Shown here piece by piece: positions 45,830 to 52,721 of a DNA stretch of 64,000 nucleotides. A model generated the notes under the pieces. It saw nothing but the letters and a program-made list of their open reading frames with translations, ran no database searches and was not told where the DNA came from. The DNA comes from Spirochaetales bacterium Spiro_07. Its GTDB lineage: Bacteria > Spirochaetota > Spirochaetia > Treponematales > Treponemataceae. Numbering within the stretch: the first letter of the stretch is position 1; every line of letters begins with the position of its first letter. The stretch lies in the NCBI GenBank assembly GCA_001603145.1, contig LVBI01000017.1:1-64000 (forward strand), read 5' to 3'. Position numbers and translations under genes: made by a program.

Positions 45830-46416
45830 GCTTTTCTGAAAGCGGCTGCAACGGAAACGCGCCGCCTGAATGCAGAATCCAAAGGTCAAGGCGGCGCTCG
45901 ATAAGTTTGTGCATAAGCGATGATGGCGCAGTGCTTGTAAAAGCGCCGCTTTTTATGAGCGATGTCGCAATCAGCAAGTTTCTGGCTGAAAAGCAGGGCT
46001 GGCTCGACAAAAAGCTTAAAGAAGCCGCAGCTGCCCGGCAAGAAGTTGAGTGGCTCGGCTCTTTTTCAGCTGAAGAGCTTGCGGCAATCAGAAAAAGAGC
46101 GAAAGAAATCATTCCTGAGCGGGTGGCGCATTACTCAAAGCTTTCGGGCATCTCTTACGGCAGAATCTCGATAAGGCTGCAAAAATCGCGGTGGGGCAGC
46201 TGCAGCGCGTGCGGCAACCTCAACTTCAATTGTCTGCTTGTGCTTATGCCGCCTGAAATTCTCGACAGCGTGGTGGTGCATGAGCTTTGCCACCGTCGCC
46301 ACATGAACCACTCAAAAGCATTTTACGCCGAAGTCTTGCGCCTTTTTCCAGATTACCGCCGCTGCTCCGCCTGGCTAAAAGAGCACGGCGGCGTTTATCT
46401 GGCAAGGGTCAAATAA
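45823..46416 (+). CDS. DUF45 / YgjP-like M48-type zinc metallopeptidase
   Basis: 197 residues. The catalytic motif is HELCHRRHMNHSKAFY with zinc ligands His153 and His157 and catalytic Glu154. The preceding QKSRWGSCSACGNLNFN segment is the family hallmark. It overlaps the HAD gene and is probably co-translated. Its last 40 codons recur, with almost only silent changes, in a truncated copy at 48075-48200. The physiological substrate is unknown. Confidence 0.88.
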   Translation: MLSFSESGCNGNAPPECRIQRSRRRSISLCISDDGAVLVKAPLFMSDVAISKFLAEKQGWLDKKLKEAAAARQEVEWLGSFSAEELAAIRKRAKEIIPERVAHYSKLSGISYGRISIRLQKSRWGSCSACGNLNFNCLLVLMPPEILDSVVVHELCHRRHMNHSKAFYAEVLRLFPDYRRCSAWLKEHGGVYLARVK

Positions 46417-46634
46417 TTCAATCGTGCTGTCATGCTGAAACCCGGCTTCCGATCACGGAGCATGGTTCAAAACCGCGCGATAACGCGCTACACACTGTTT
46501 GTTGTATGGAAACTATATGCATGCCGCTGTCGCGGCGACAACAAACAGAGTGTTTTTGCCCCACGCTCCGCGCTCTCTCTCGCCAATTTCAATAAGCTGA
46601 ATTGCGTTTGCCGTGCGCCATTGCCAATCATGTT
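46289..46634 (+). repeat. Direct repeat copy 1 (about 345 bp)
   Basis: It begins inside the DUF45 gene (GTCGCCACATGAACCA), runs through its stop and through the branched element at 46457-46569, and ends just before a GTCAT palindromic unit. It is matched by 48067-48412 at roughly 90 percent identity by eye. The 46417-46837 gap holds this repeat end and the palindromic pair at 46635-46738, and no further gene. Confidence 0.85.
46457..46569. repeat. Branched palindromic element, copy 1
   Basis: Predicted pairings: outer GGAGC with GCTCC and TGG with CCA; a GCGCG-ATAA-CGCGC hairpin; a long arm CTGTTTGTTGT with ACAACAAACAG closing a GCCGC/GCGGC tip. The other copies are at 48225-48337 and 50326-50442. 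Confidence 0.7.
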
Positions 46635-46738
46635 GTCATGCTGAACTTGTTTCAGCATCTGAGCTAGATATAGTATTCAGATTCCGAAACATTCAACCGT
46701 AGCGAGTGTGCGGTTGATGCGTACTGTTCGGAATGACG
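46635..46738. repeat. Facing pair of palindromic units
   Basis: Forward GTCAT-GCTGAA-CTTG-TTTCAGC-ATCT (46635-46660) and reverse AGAT-TCCGAA ... TTCGGA-ATGAC (46679-46737), with an 18-bp spacer. An ATG inside the reverse unit is not a real start for the following GGDEF gene. Confidence 0.8.
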
Positions 46739-46801
46739 CTACGAAACGAACTTGTTGGACAGCTCCATTCCGTTAATTTCCGCTGCAATTTCAACTTTTT
46801 G

Positions 46802-46830
46802 TTTAAAATTTTTCGATATTCCATTATACT
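46802..46830 (+). promoter_or_regulatory. Candidate promoter giving a leaderless GGDEF mRNA
   Basis: TTTAAA, 17-bp spacer, TATACT (46825-46830). The ATG follows at 46838, about where transcription would begin, and no ribosome-binding site is visible. Confidence 0.35.
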
Positions 46831-46837
46831 CATTTTT

Positions 46838-47998
46838 ATGTATGAACAATTTTATCGAATTGAAGTAAATGCAATCTGCCTCTTCTTTTTGGTCTGGATT
46901 ATATTGCGCATAAAGATTTTTCAGGACAATCAGACCCGAAACATACTTTTCATCAGGGCAATAATCGGAGCTTTAATTCTAATTGTTTTGGATACAATAA
47001 TGAATTTCGTTTCTGGTGATGCAAGACCTGCGTTTTATGTCTTCAACTGGATTTTTAATACAGGCTACTGCGTCCTAAATGCTTACACAGCATACGCGTG
47101 GTTTTCTTATGTGATTTATACACTTTTAAGTGATAAAAAAAGGGTTGCCGCAATAAACAAGCTAACCGCAGTTCCGCTCGTAATTTTCATAGCGCTTGCC
47201 ATAACTTCGGTTTTTACAAAATTGATTTTCTACATTCAGCCTGCGACAAACACTTTTGTGGACGGGAAACTTTCGTTCCTGCAGATAATTGTAGCTTACG
47301 GATTTTTTACAAGCGCCTCTTTCATTTCGTTGATTTTTTTTATTCGCAAAAAGCATACGATTTACAAGACCTACGTTATAATCCTTTCGTTCATTGTGCT
47401 GCCCTTTTTGGGGGGATTCTTTCACATTGTTTTCCCAAAGGCAAGGATTGTCTGGCAGATGCTGGTCATCGCCTTTTTGTTGATTTATATCGAAATTCAG
47501 TTTGACTTGATTTCTAGAGATTCCCTTACCGGCTTGAACAACCGAGGTGCTTTCGACAAATATCTGAAAAGAATTTCGGAAGAAGAGCCTCTTGATTTCA
47601 ACAGCAGACGGCCTTTTATTTTTATGATTGATGTAAACCTCTTTAAGGAAATCAACGATACTTTTGGTCACACAGAAGGTGACAACGCCCTTATTGTTAC
47701 AGGAAAAATCATCCTGAACTGCTTCAGAAATACAAACGCCCATGTAAGCCGCTACGGAGGAGACGAATTTGCTATAATCTATCCATGCACAGAGGAAGAA
47801 GCAAGTAATATCCGAAAAGAACTTTACAAAAATTTCGAACTTTCTTCAGAAAACTATAATTTGGAATATAAATTGACTGTAAGCATTGGATATGCTGCAA
47901 TAAAAGAGCGAAGCTTAGAAGCAGGAAAAGAAGCTTTGAAACTTGCTGATAAAAATCTTTATGTCGAAAAAGATTTTATGCACAAAAAGCAAAAATGA
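46838..47998 (+). CDS. Membrane diguanylate cyclase (GGDEF), AT-rich
   Basis: 386 residues: about six to eight membrane helices over the first 215 residues, then a GGDEF domain with DSLTGLNNRGAF, MIDVNLFKEINDTFGHTEGDNAL and RYGGDEFAIIYP. The active site is complete and the I-site is absent (no RxxD). The ATG at 46838 opens the membrane region; the longer frame from 46733 starts inside a palindromic repeat. The gene is clearly AT-richer than the flanking genes and lies between two 345-bp direct repeats. This suggests it arrived by insertion or by recombination with a related strain. Unrelated in its N-terminal half to the cyclase at 32491. Confidence 0.87.
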   Translation: MYEQFYRIEVNAICLFFLVWIILRIKIFQDNQTRNILFIRAIIGALILIVLDTIMNFVSGDARPAFYVFNWIFNTGYCVLNAYTAYAWFSYVIYTLLSDKKRVAAINKLTAVPLVIFIALAITSVFTKLIFYIQPATNTFVDGKLSFLQIIVAYGFFTSASFISLIFFIRKKHTIYKTYVIILSFIVLPFLGGFFHIVFPKARIVWQMLVIAFLLIYIEIQFDLISRDSLTGLNNRGAFDKYLKRISEEEPLDFNSRRPFIFMIDVNLFKEINDTFGHTEGDNALIVTGKIILNCFRNTNAHVSRYGGDEFAIIYPCTEEEASNIRKELYKNFELSSENYNLEYKLTVSIGYAAIKERSLEAGKEALKLADKNLYVEKDFMHKKQK

Positions 47999-48074
47999 CA
48001 AACCCTAAACTTGCTTCTAATATTTGCATTGCGAAGCGAGCAGTTTAATTCGTACAGCTGAATTGATACCGCTA

Positions 48075-48200
48075 CGCCACATGAACCATTCAAAAGCATT
48101 TTACACCGAAGTCTTGCGCCTGTTCCCTGATTACCGCCGCTGTTCTGCCTGGCTAAAAGAGCACGGCGGCGTTTATCTGGCTCGCGCAAGTCAAAGTTAA
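48075..48200 (+). pseudogene. 3' fragment of the DUF45 metallopeptidase gene
   Basis: 42 codons in frame, from RHMNHSKAFYTEVL to a TAA stop, corresponding to the last part of the gene at 45823. Over the first 37 codons nine codons differ silently from the intact gene and only one changes the residue (Ala to Thr); the last residues differ. That pattern shows the copy diverged while coding, so it is not a decaying local duplicate. It has lost the zinc-binding HELCH and cannot be active. Confidence 0.85.
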
Positions 48201-48224
48201 GCGTGAAACCCGGCTTTCGATCAC

Positions 48225-48337
48225 GGAGCATGGTTCAAAACCGCGCGATAACGCGCTACACACTGTTTGTTGTATGGAAACTATATGCATGCCGCTGTCG
48301 CGGCGACAACAAACAGAGTGTTTTTGTCCCACGCTCC
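48225..48337. repeat. Branched palindromic element, copy 2
   Basis: Almost identical to copy 1 and part of the same duplication, so it adds no independent evidence for the structure. Confidence 0.7.
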
Positions 48338-48400
48338 GCTCTCTCTCGCCAATTTCAATAAGCTGAATTGCATTTGCCATGCGCCATTGCCAATCATGTT

Positions 48401-48459
48401 GTCATGCTGAACGCTTCGCATCGGCCGCACGCTCGCTACGGTCGAATGTTTCAGCATCT
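48401..48459 (+). repeat. GTCAT ... ATCT palindromic unit with long loop
   Basis: GTCAT-GCTGAA ... TTTCAGC-ATCT. The interior (CGCATCGGCCGCACGC ... GCTACGGTCGAATG) is nearly identical to the unit at 54683-54741, although the stems differ. Confidence 0.7.
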
Positions 48460-48542
48460 CGGAGTTGCTAATTTTGATATAAATCAGCTGACTGCATTAT
48501 CATCATATGTTATTATATCAAATATATATAAGGAAATGGAGT

Positions 48543-49262
48543 ATGAAAAAAATGTATATTATAGCTGTAATAGTCTTAGTTCTGTTATTTTCAATAATGC
48601 GTAATATAAAGACTTTATGCATGACAAATTTGAAAAACATTGAGTACTATATTGATCTAAACAGAAATTATTCAATTTATATTTCTGACACGAGCAAACC
48701 CAATTGGAAAAGAATCATTGATAAAGATGATGCTTATTTTATAACGGATAAAGGAAAAGTCAAAAAAACAAAGATAAAAAGATATTGTGTTGTATATCCC
48801 TCTGGAGAAATATTGAATATATCTCATAATTTATTAAACATACCCAAAAATGCTTATTGGATTGACGATAATGATATTCAAGATTTCAAGGAACTTTCTG
48901 AATCAGAAGTGATATTAAATTCGCAAGACGTTTTGATACAGATAAAAGAAAGTAAAAATCCTCAGATGGTATATTTTACAACAGAAATAACAAATAACAT
49001 GAACTGCAAATTGTTTCCAATCGCTTTTGGCGGTTACATAAAAAAAGATGGAGTATATGTATTAGATAATGTTATAAATACAGCATATTCCGATGTTCAA
49101 TTCATTAACTGGTATAACTGTAGAAATGAATATTTAACACCAGGTGAAACTGTGTCAGATCCTAATAATTATGGCGGAGATGATTCATATTGGATATATA
49201 TCTTCAAAACAGAAAACGGAGATATAATAAAAGTTGGTAAATATATAGATACTTCTTTGTAA
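48543..49262 (+). CDS. AT-rich membrane-anchored protein of unknown function
   Basis: 239 residues with one N-terminal hydrophobic helix (MYIIAVIVLVLLFSIM) and no lipobox, so probably a membrane-anchored or secreted protein. The body is rich in Asn, Ile, Tyr and Lys, with Trp-containing segments NAYWIDDNDIQDFKELS and GGDDSYWIYIFKTENGD. I recognise no family. The ATG at 48543 follows a GGAG. The strong AT bias sets it apart from the neighbouring propeller gene and, like the GGDEF gene, points to foreign origin. Confidence 0.72.
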   Translation: MKKMYIIAVIVLVLLFSIMRNIKTLCMTNLKNIEYYIDLNRNYSIYISDTSKPNWKRIIDKDDAYFITDKGKVKKTKIKRYCVVYPSGEILNISHNLLNIPKNAYWIDDNDIQDFKELSESEVILNSQDVLIQIKESKNPQMVYFTTEITNNMNCKLFPIAFGGYIKKDGVYVLDNVINTAYSDVQFINWYNCRNEYLTPGETVSDPNNYGGDDSYWIYIFKTENGDIIKVGKYIDTSL

Positions 49263-49271
49263 GATTAGTCC

Positions 49272-50288
49272 ATGAAACGATTGCTTTTTTGTCTTATTTC
49301 AGTTTTTTTCGGTCTTATGTGCTTTGCAGAAGCCGCGCTTCAGCCTGAATTTGAGAAAATCGGTGTGTATCCGTGCGGCAAGCAGCCGAAGCAGGTTATT
49401 TTCAGCCCAGACGCAAAGTTTGTGGTGCTTCCGCTGCTTGAAGACGAAGGCTTTGATATTTTCAGCGTTGACGAAAAAAAGGTGATTAAGCGCATAAAGC
49501 CGCCCGAATATGCAAAGCTGGGGTTTGCAGAAGGGCTTTTTGTGCCGTCAAAGCAGGCGTTTTTTGTTTCGCAGATGACGACCGGCAATATCTACGAATA
49601 TTCGTATCCGGGCTTTGAATACAGGCGCACAATTGCCACAAAAGGCGTTTGGAGCAAATTCATTGCGTATAACCCGAAATATGACGTGCTTGTCGTGTCA
49701 AACTGGGTTTCGAATGATGTTTCTGTAATTGATTTTAGCACCGGCGAGGTGAAAAAACTTATAAAGACAAAAGCTGCGCCGCGCGGTATGAGTTTTGTAG
49801 ACGGCGGCGATACGCTTATCGTGCTTTCGTTTGACGGCGGCACAATTCAAAAAATCAGCATGAAAACTTATGAGCTTGTCGATTCAGTTTATATCGAAAA
49901 AGCGGCGATGCGCCATATTGTGACAGACGCAGCGCAAACCAAAGCTTGGATAAGCGACATGTATCACGCAGACGTGCTTGAACTGAATCTGAAAACTTTT
50001 AAGATTGAACGTAAATATCATGTGTTCAACAACCCGAACACGATTGACCTGCTAGGCGGCCGCTATCTTTGCGTTTCGTGCCGCGGCCCGAACAACAAGG
50101 CTGATTACACAAAGCGTAGCCCCGTTGACGGCAAGATTATCGTAATAGACACAGCCGAAAAAAAGCAGCTTTGCGAGATTCAGGGCGGAAACCAGCCGAC
50201 AGGCCTTGCACTTTCTCCGGGGCAAGACATGCTCGTGTTTTCAGACTTTCAAGATGCCGCACTTGAGTTGTACCTTGTAAGGTTTTGA
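49272..50288 (+). CDS. Exported YVTN/YncE-type beta-propeller protein
   Basis: 338 residues with a signal peptide (MKRLLFCLISVFFGLMCFAEA). The mature protein is one beta-propeller of 40-residue repeats: KQPKQVIFSPDAKFVV, NDVSVIDFSTGEVKKLI, APRGMSFVDGGDTLIVLSFDGG and QPTGLALSPGQDMLVFSDF are typical blades. Likely a periplasmic binding or scaffold protein; no ligand residues stand out. It is nine bases downstream of the AT-rich gene but has the base composition of the host. Confidence 0.85.
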   Translation: MKRLLFCLISVFFGLMCFAEAALQPEFEKIGVYPCGKQPKQVIFSPDAKFVVLPLLEDEGFDIFSVDEKKVIKRIKPPEYAKLGFAEGLFVPSKQAFFVSQMTTGNIYEYSYPGFEYRRTIATKGVWSKFIAYNPKYDVLVVSNWVSNDVSVIDFSTGEVKKLIKTKAAPRGMSFVDGGDTLIVLSFDGGTIQKISMKTYELVDSVYIEKAAMRHIVTDAAQTKAWISDMYHADVLELNLKTFKIERKYHVFNNPNTIDLLGGRYLCVSCRGPNNKADYTKRSPVDGKIIVIDTAEKKQLCEIQGGNQPTGLALSPGQDMLVFSDFQDAALELYLVRF

Positions 50289-50325
50289 CCCGGCAATCTT
50301 GATTTTGTACATATGCTTTCGGGCT

Positions 50326-50442
50326 GCGTAGCACGGTTCAAAACCGCGCGATAACGCGCTACATACAGTTTGTTGTATGGAAACTATAGACACGCCGCTT
50401 GCGCGGCGACAACAAACTGAATGTTTTTGAACCGCACTCCGC
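50326..50442. repeat. Branched palindromic element, copy 3 (diverged)
   Basis: Outer pairing CGGTTCAAAA with TTTTTGAACCG, then GCGCG-ATAA-CGCGC, then CAGTTTGTTGT with ACAACAAACTG and a GCCGC/GCGGC tip. Compared with copies 1 and 2, two base pairs of the long arm are exchanged on both strands. A partial copy of its 3' part follows at about 50567-50625. The 50289-50903 gap holds these, the palindromes at 50698 and 50755, and no gene. Confidence 0.7.
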
Positions 50443-50697
50443 TGCCCTTCGCCTTTGCACATACGCCCAAACAGAACGTTGTGCACCAGTTACAAGATTA
50501 TGCGAAGCGGAATCTTGGCGTTTTGCTAGATTAAGCTCTTGCCGTAGATAAAGCTACTGCAAAACGCGCACTCCGCACTCTTCGCCTTTGTACAACAGCC
50601 CCCAAACAGTGCGTTATCGCATCAAGCCCAACAATAATAGATTAATCTTCAAGAGCGTAGAACAATCAACAAACTGTTTACGAACGGGGTTTTTAGG

Positions 50698-50727
50698 GGC
50701 AAATTTTTTAACGTTAAAAAATTTGCC
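50698..50727. repeat. Perfect 30-bp palindrome
   Basis: GGCAAATTTTTTAAC followed directly by GTTAAAAAATTTGCC, with no loop. The purpose is unknown; T- and A-runs on both strands would allow bidirectional termination. Confidence 0.8.
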
Positions 50728-50754
50728 TGAACGGTGCTGGGGAAGATTGGGGTC

Positions 50755-50804
50755 GAAGGGGAAAGAAACCCCCGCTTCCGAGTAGAGGGGTGTCTTTCCC
50801 CTTC
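50755..50804. repeat. 18-bp inverted repeat with 14-base loop
   Basis: GAAGGGGAAAGAAACCCC (50755-50772) and GGGGTGTCTTTCCCCTTC (50787-50804), one mismatch. It lies between the palindrome at 50698 and the ABC exporter genes. Confidence 0.75.
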
Positions 50805-50869
50805 AAAAGTTGCTGGCGCTTTCAAAGCGTCAAGTTGCTCACTTTCAAGCGAAAATAGATTCAGGGGTT

Positions 50870-50897
50870 TGCCCTTTCCCTTAAATACAGTTATATT
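50870..50897 (+). promoter_or_regulatory. Candidate promoter giving a leaderless exporter mRNA
   Basis: TTGCCC (50870-50875), 16-bp spacer, TATATT (50892-50897). The ATG at 50904 lies six bases after the -10 box and has no ribosome-binding site. Confidence 0.4.
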
Positions 50898-50903
50898 GTT
50901 AGT

Positions 50904-52721
50904 ATGTCTACAGTAAGCAAAATACTTTCGGGGTTGGAGCGCAAATATAAAGCTAGTGCAATTTTAGCTCCTGTAACGATTATGGGAGAAGTGCTTCTTG
51001 AAGTGCTCATTCCGCTGATTATGTCAAAGATTATCGACGTGGGTATTGCGAACAAAGATGCGGCCTATGTTATCAAGACGGGCGGCCTTATGGTTGGTGC
51101 GGCGCTTATGTCGCTGACGTTCGGCGTTGTTGCCGGGCGGTTTGCAGCGGTGGCCGCTTTGGGCTTTGCGCGTAACTTGCGCCGACGGCTTTTCGGCAAG
51201 GTTCAAGACTTTTCATTCGCCAATGTCGATAAATTCAGCACGGCCTCGCTTGTAACGCGCCTTACTTCAGACGTTACGAACGCGCAGAACACTTTTCAGA
51301 TGATTGTGCGCATGTGCGTGCGCTCACCGTTCATGTTCATAAGCGCAATTATCATGGCTTTTTATATGAACGCGCGGCTTTCGCTTGTGTTTGTTGCTTG
51401 CGTGCCGCTGATTGCTATTCCAATGGTGCTGATAATGCGCAAGGCACACCCGCGTTTTCAGATAATGATGAAAAACTACGACAATCTGAACGCAAAAGTG
51501 CAGGAAAACCTTATCGGCATACGCGCAGTAAAGGCGTTTGTGCGAGAAGACAACGAAAAATCAAAATTTGACAGTGCGGCTGATGCAGTGCGCAACGCTC
51601 AGGTTCGTGCAGAGCGTGTCGTCATCTGGAACATGCCGATGATGATGCTCGTTGTGTACATCGCGCTGATTGCGCTGCTCTGGTTCGGCGGGAACCTCAT
51701 CATAAGTCAGCAGATGCAGGTCGGCGAGCTTATAAGCTTTATCACATACATGATTCAGATTCTTTCTTCGCTGATGATGTTTTCGATGATTTTCATCATG
51801 CTTGTAATTTCAAAGGCGAGCATAGCCCGAATTATCGAAGTGCTTGACGAAGAGCCTGACGTAAAAAGCCCTGCCGCCGAATCTTTGCAAGACTTGCAGC
51901 CGCTTGATGCACCAAAAGACGGTTCAATCGAATTCAGAAACGTCTCATTCAGTTATGATAAAACCGAAAAGAACGCCGTGCTTCACGATGTTTCATTTTC
52001 TATAAAAAGCGGCGAAACTATCGGAATTATCGGCGGCACAGGCTCTTCAAAGTCTACGATTGTGCAGCTCATTCCGCGCTTTTATGATACGCTTTCGGGC
52101 ACTGTGCTTGTGGGCGGCCGCGACGTAAAGTCATACAACCTTGAAACGTTGCGCGAAAGCGTGGCGATGGTGCTTCAAAAGAACGTGCTTTTTTCCGGCA
52201 CAATAAGGGAAAATTTGCGGTGGGGCAACGTTGAAGCTACAGACGCGCAGATTGAAGCAGCTTGCAAGACAGCTTGTGCGCATGACTTCATCATGTCGTT
52301 CCCCAAAGGCTATGACACGGAACTGGGGCAGGGCGGTGTAAATCTTTCGGGCGGCCAGAAGCAGCGTCTTTGCATTGCGCGCGCGCTTCTCAAAGAGCCG
52401 AAAATTCTTATTCTTGATGATTCGACCAGCGCGGTTGATACTGCTACAGACGCTGCAATCCGCAACGGCATGAAAAGCACGCTGCCCGACACAACCAAAA
52501 TCATAATTGCGCAGCGCATAGCTTCTGTAAAAGAAGCAGACAGAATCTTCGTGATTGACGAGGGCAGCATTTCGGGCATTGGCACGCATGACGAGCTTAT
52601 GCAGACAAACGAGATTTACCGCGAAGTCTTTGAGTCGCAGCAGAAGGGCAGCGACTTTGACGGTGCAGGCGAATCGGCCGAGGCAGAAGCCAAGAAAGCT
52701 GCCGCAAAGGAGGTGCTGTAA
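50904..52721 (+). CDS. ABC exporter half, degenerate-site subunit of a heterodimer
   Basis: 605 residues: six-helix exporter domain (about 15-310) and an ATPase domain. Walker A is GGTGSSKST and the signature is LSGGQKQR. The residue after Walker B is Asp instead of the catalytic Glu (LILDDSTSAVD), and the switch histidine is Gln (IIIAQRIASV). Loss of both residues marks it as the non-catalytic partner, as in LmrC-, TM287- or BmrC-type subunits. The stop overlaps the start of its partner (TAATG). Likely a multidrug or lipid exporter; the substrate is unknown. Confidence 0.9.
   Translation: MSTVSKILSGLERKYKASAILAPVTIMGEVLLEVLIPLIMSKIIDVGIANKDAAYVIKTGGLMVGAALMSLTFGVVAGRFAAVAALGFARNLRRRLFGKVQDFSFANVDKFSTASLVTRLTSDVTNAQNTFQMIVRMCVRSPFMFISAIIMAFYMNARLSLVFVACVPLIAIPMVLIMRKAHPRFQIMMKNYDNLNAKVQENLIGIRAVKAFVREDNEKSKFDSAADAVRNAQVRAERVVIWNMPMMMLVVYIALIALLWFGGNLIISQQMQVGELISFITYMIQILSSLMMFSMIFIMLVISKASIARIIEVLDEEPDVKSPAAESLQDLQPLDAPKDGSIEFRNVSFSYDKTEKNAVLHDVSFSIKSGETIGIIGGTGSSKSTIVQLIPRFYDTLSGTVLVGGRDVKSYNLETLRESVAMVLQKNVLFSGTIRENLRWGNVEATDAQIEAACKTACAHDFIMSFPKGYDTELGQGGVNLSGGQKQRLCIARALLKEPKILILDDSTSAVDTATDAAIRNGMKSTLPDTTKIIIAQRIASVKEADRIFVIDEGSISGIGTHDELMQTNEIYREVFESQQKGSDFDGAGESAEAEAKKAAAKEVL

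Larger units (their letters stand above)
48067..48412 (+). repeat. Direct repeat copy 2 (about 345 bp)
   Basis: Matches 46289-46634. It contains a DUF45 3' fragment (48075-48200) and the branched element copy 2 (48225-48337), and runs to the same GTCATGCTGAAC junction. The 47999-48542 gap is filled by this copy and the unit at 48401-48459. Confidence 0.85.

Noticed and set aside
46733-46837. N-terminal extension of the GGDEF protein
   Set aside because: The ATG lies in the GAATGAC end of a repeat; the membrane domain begins at 46838.
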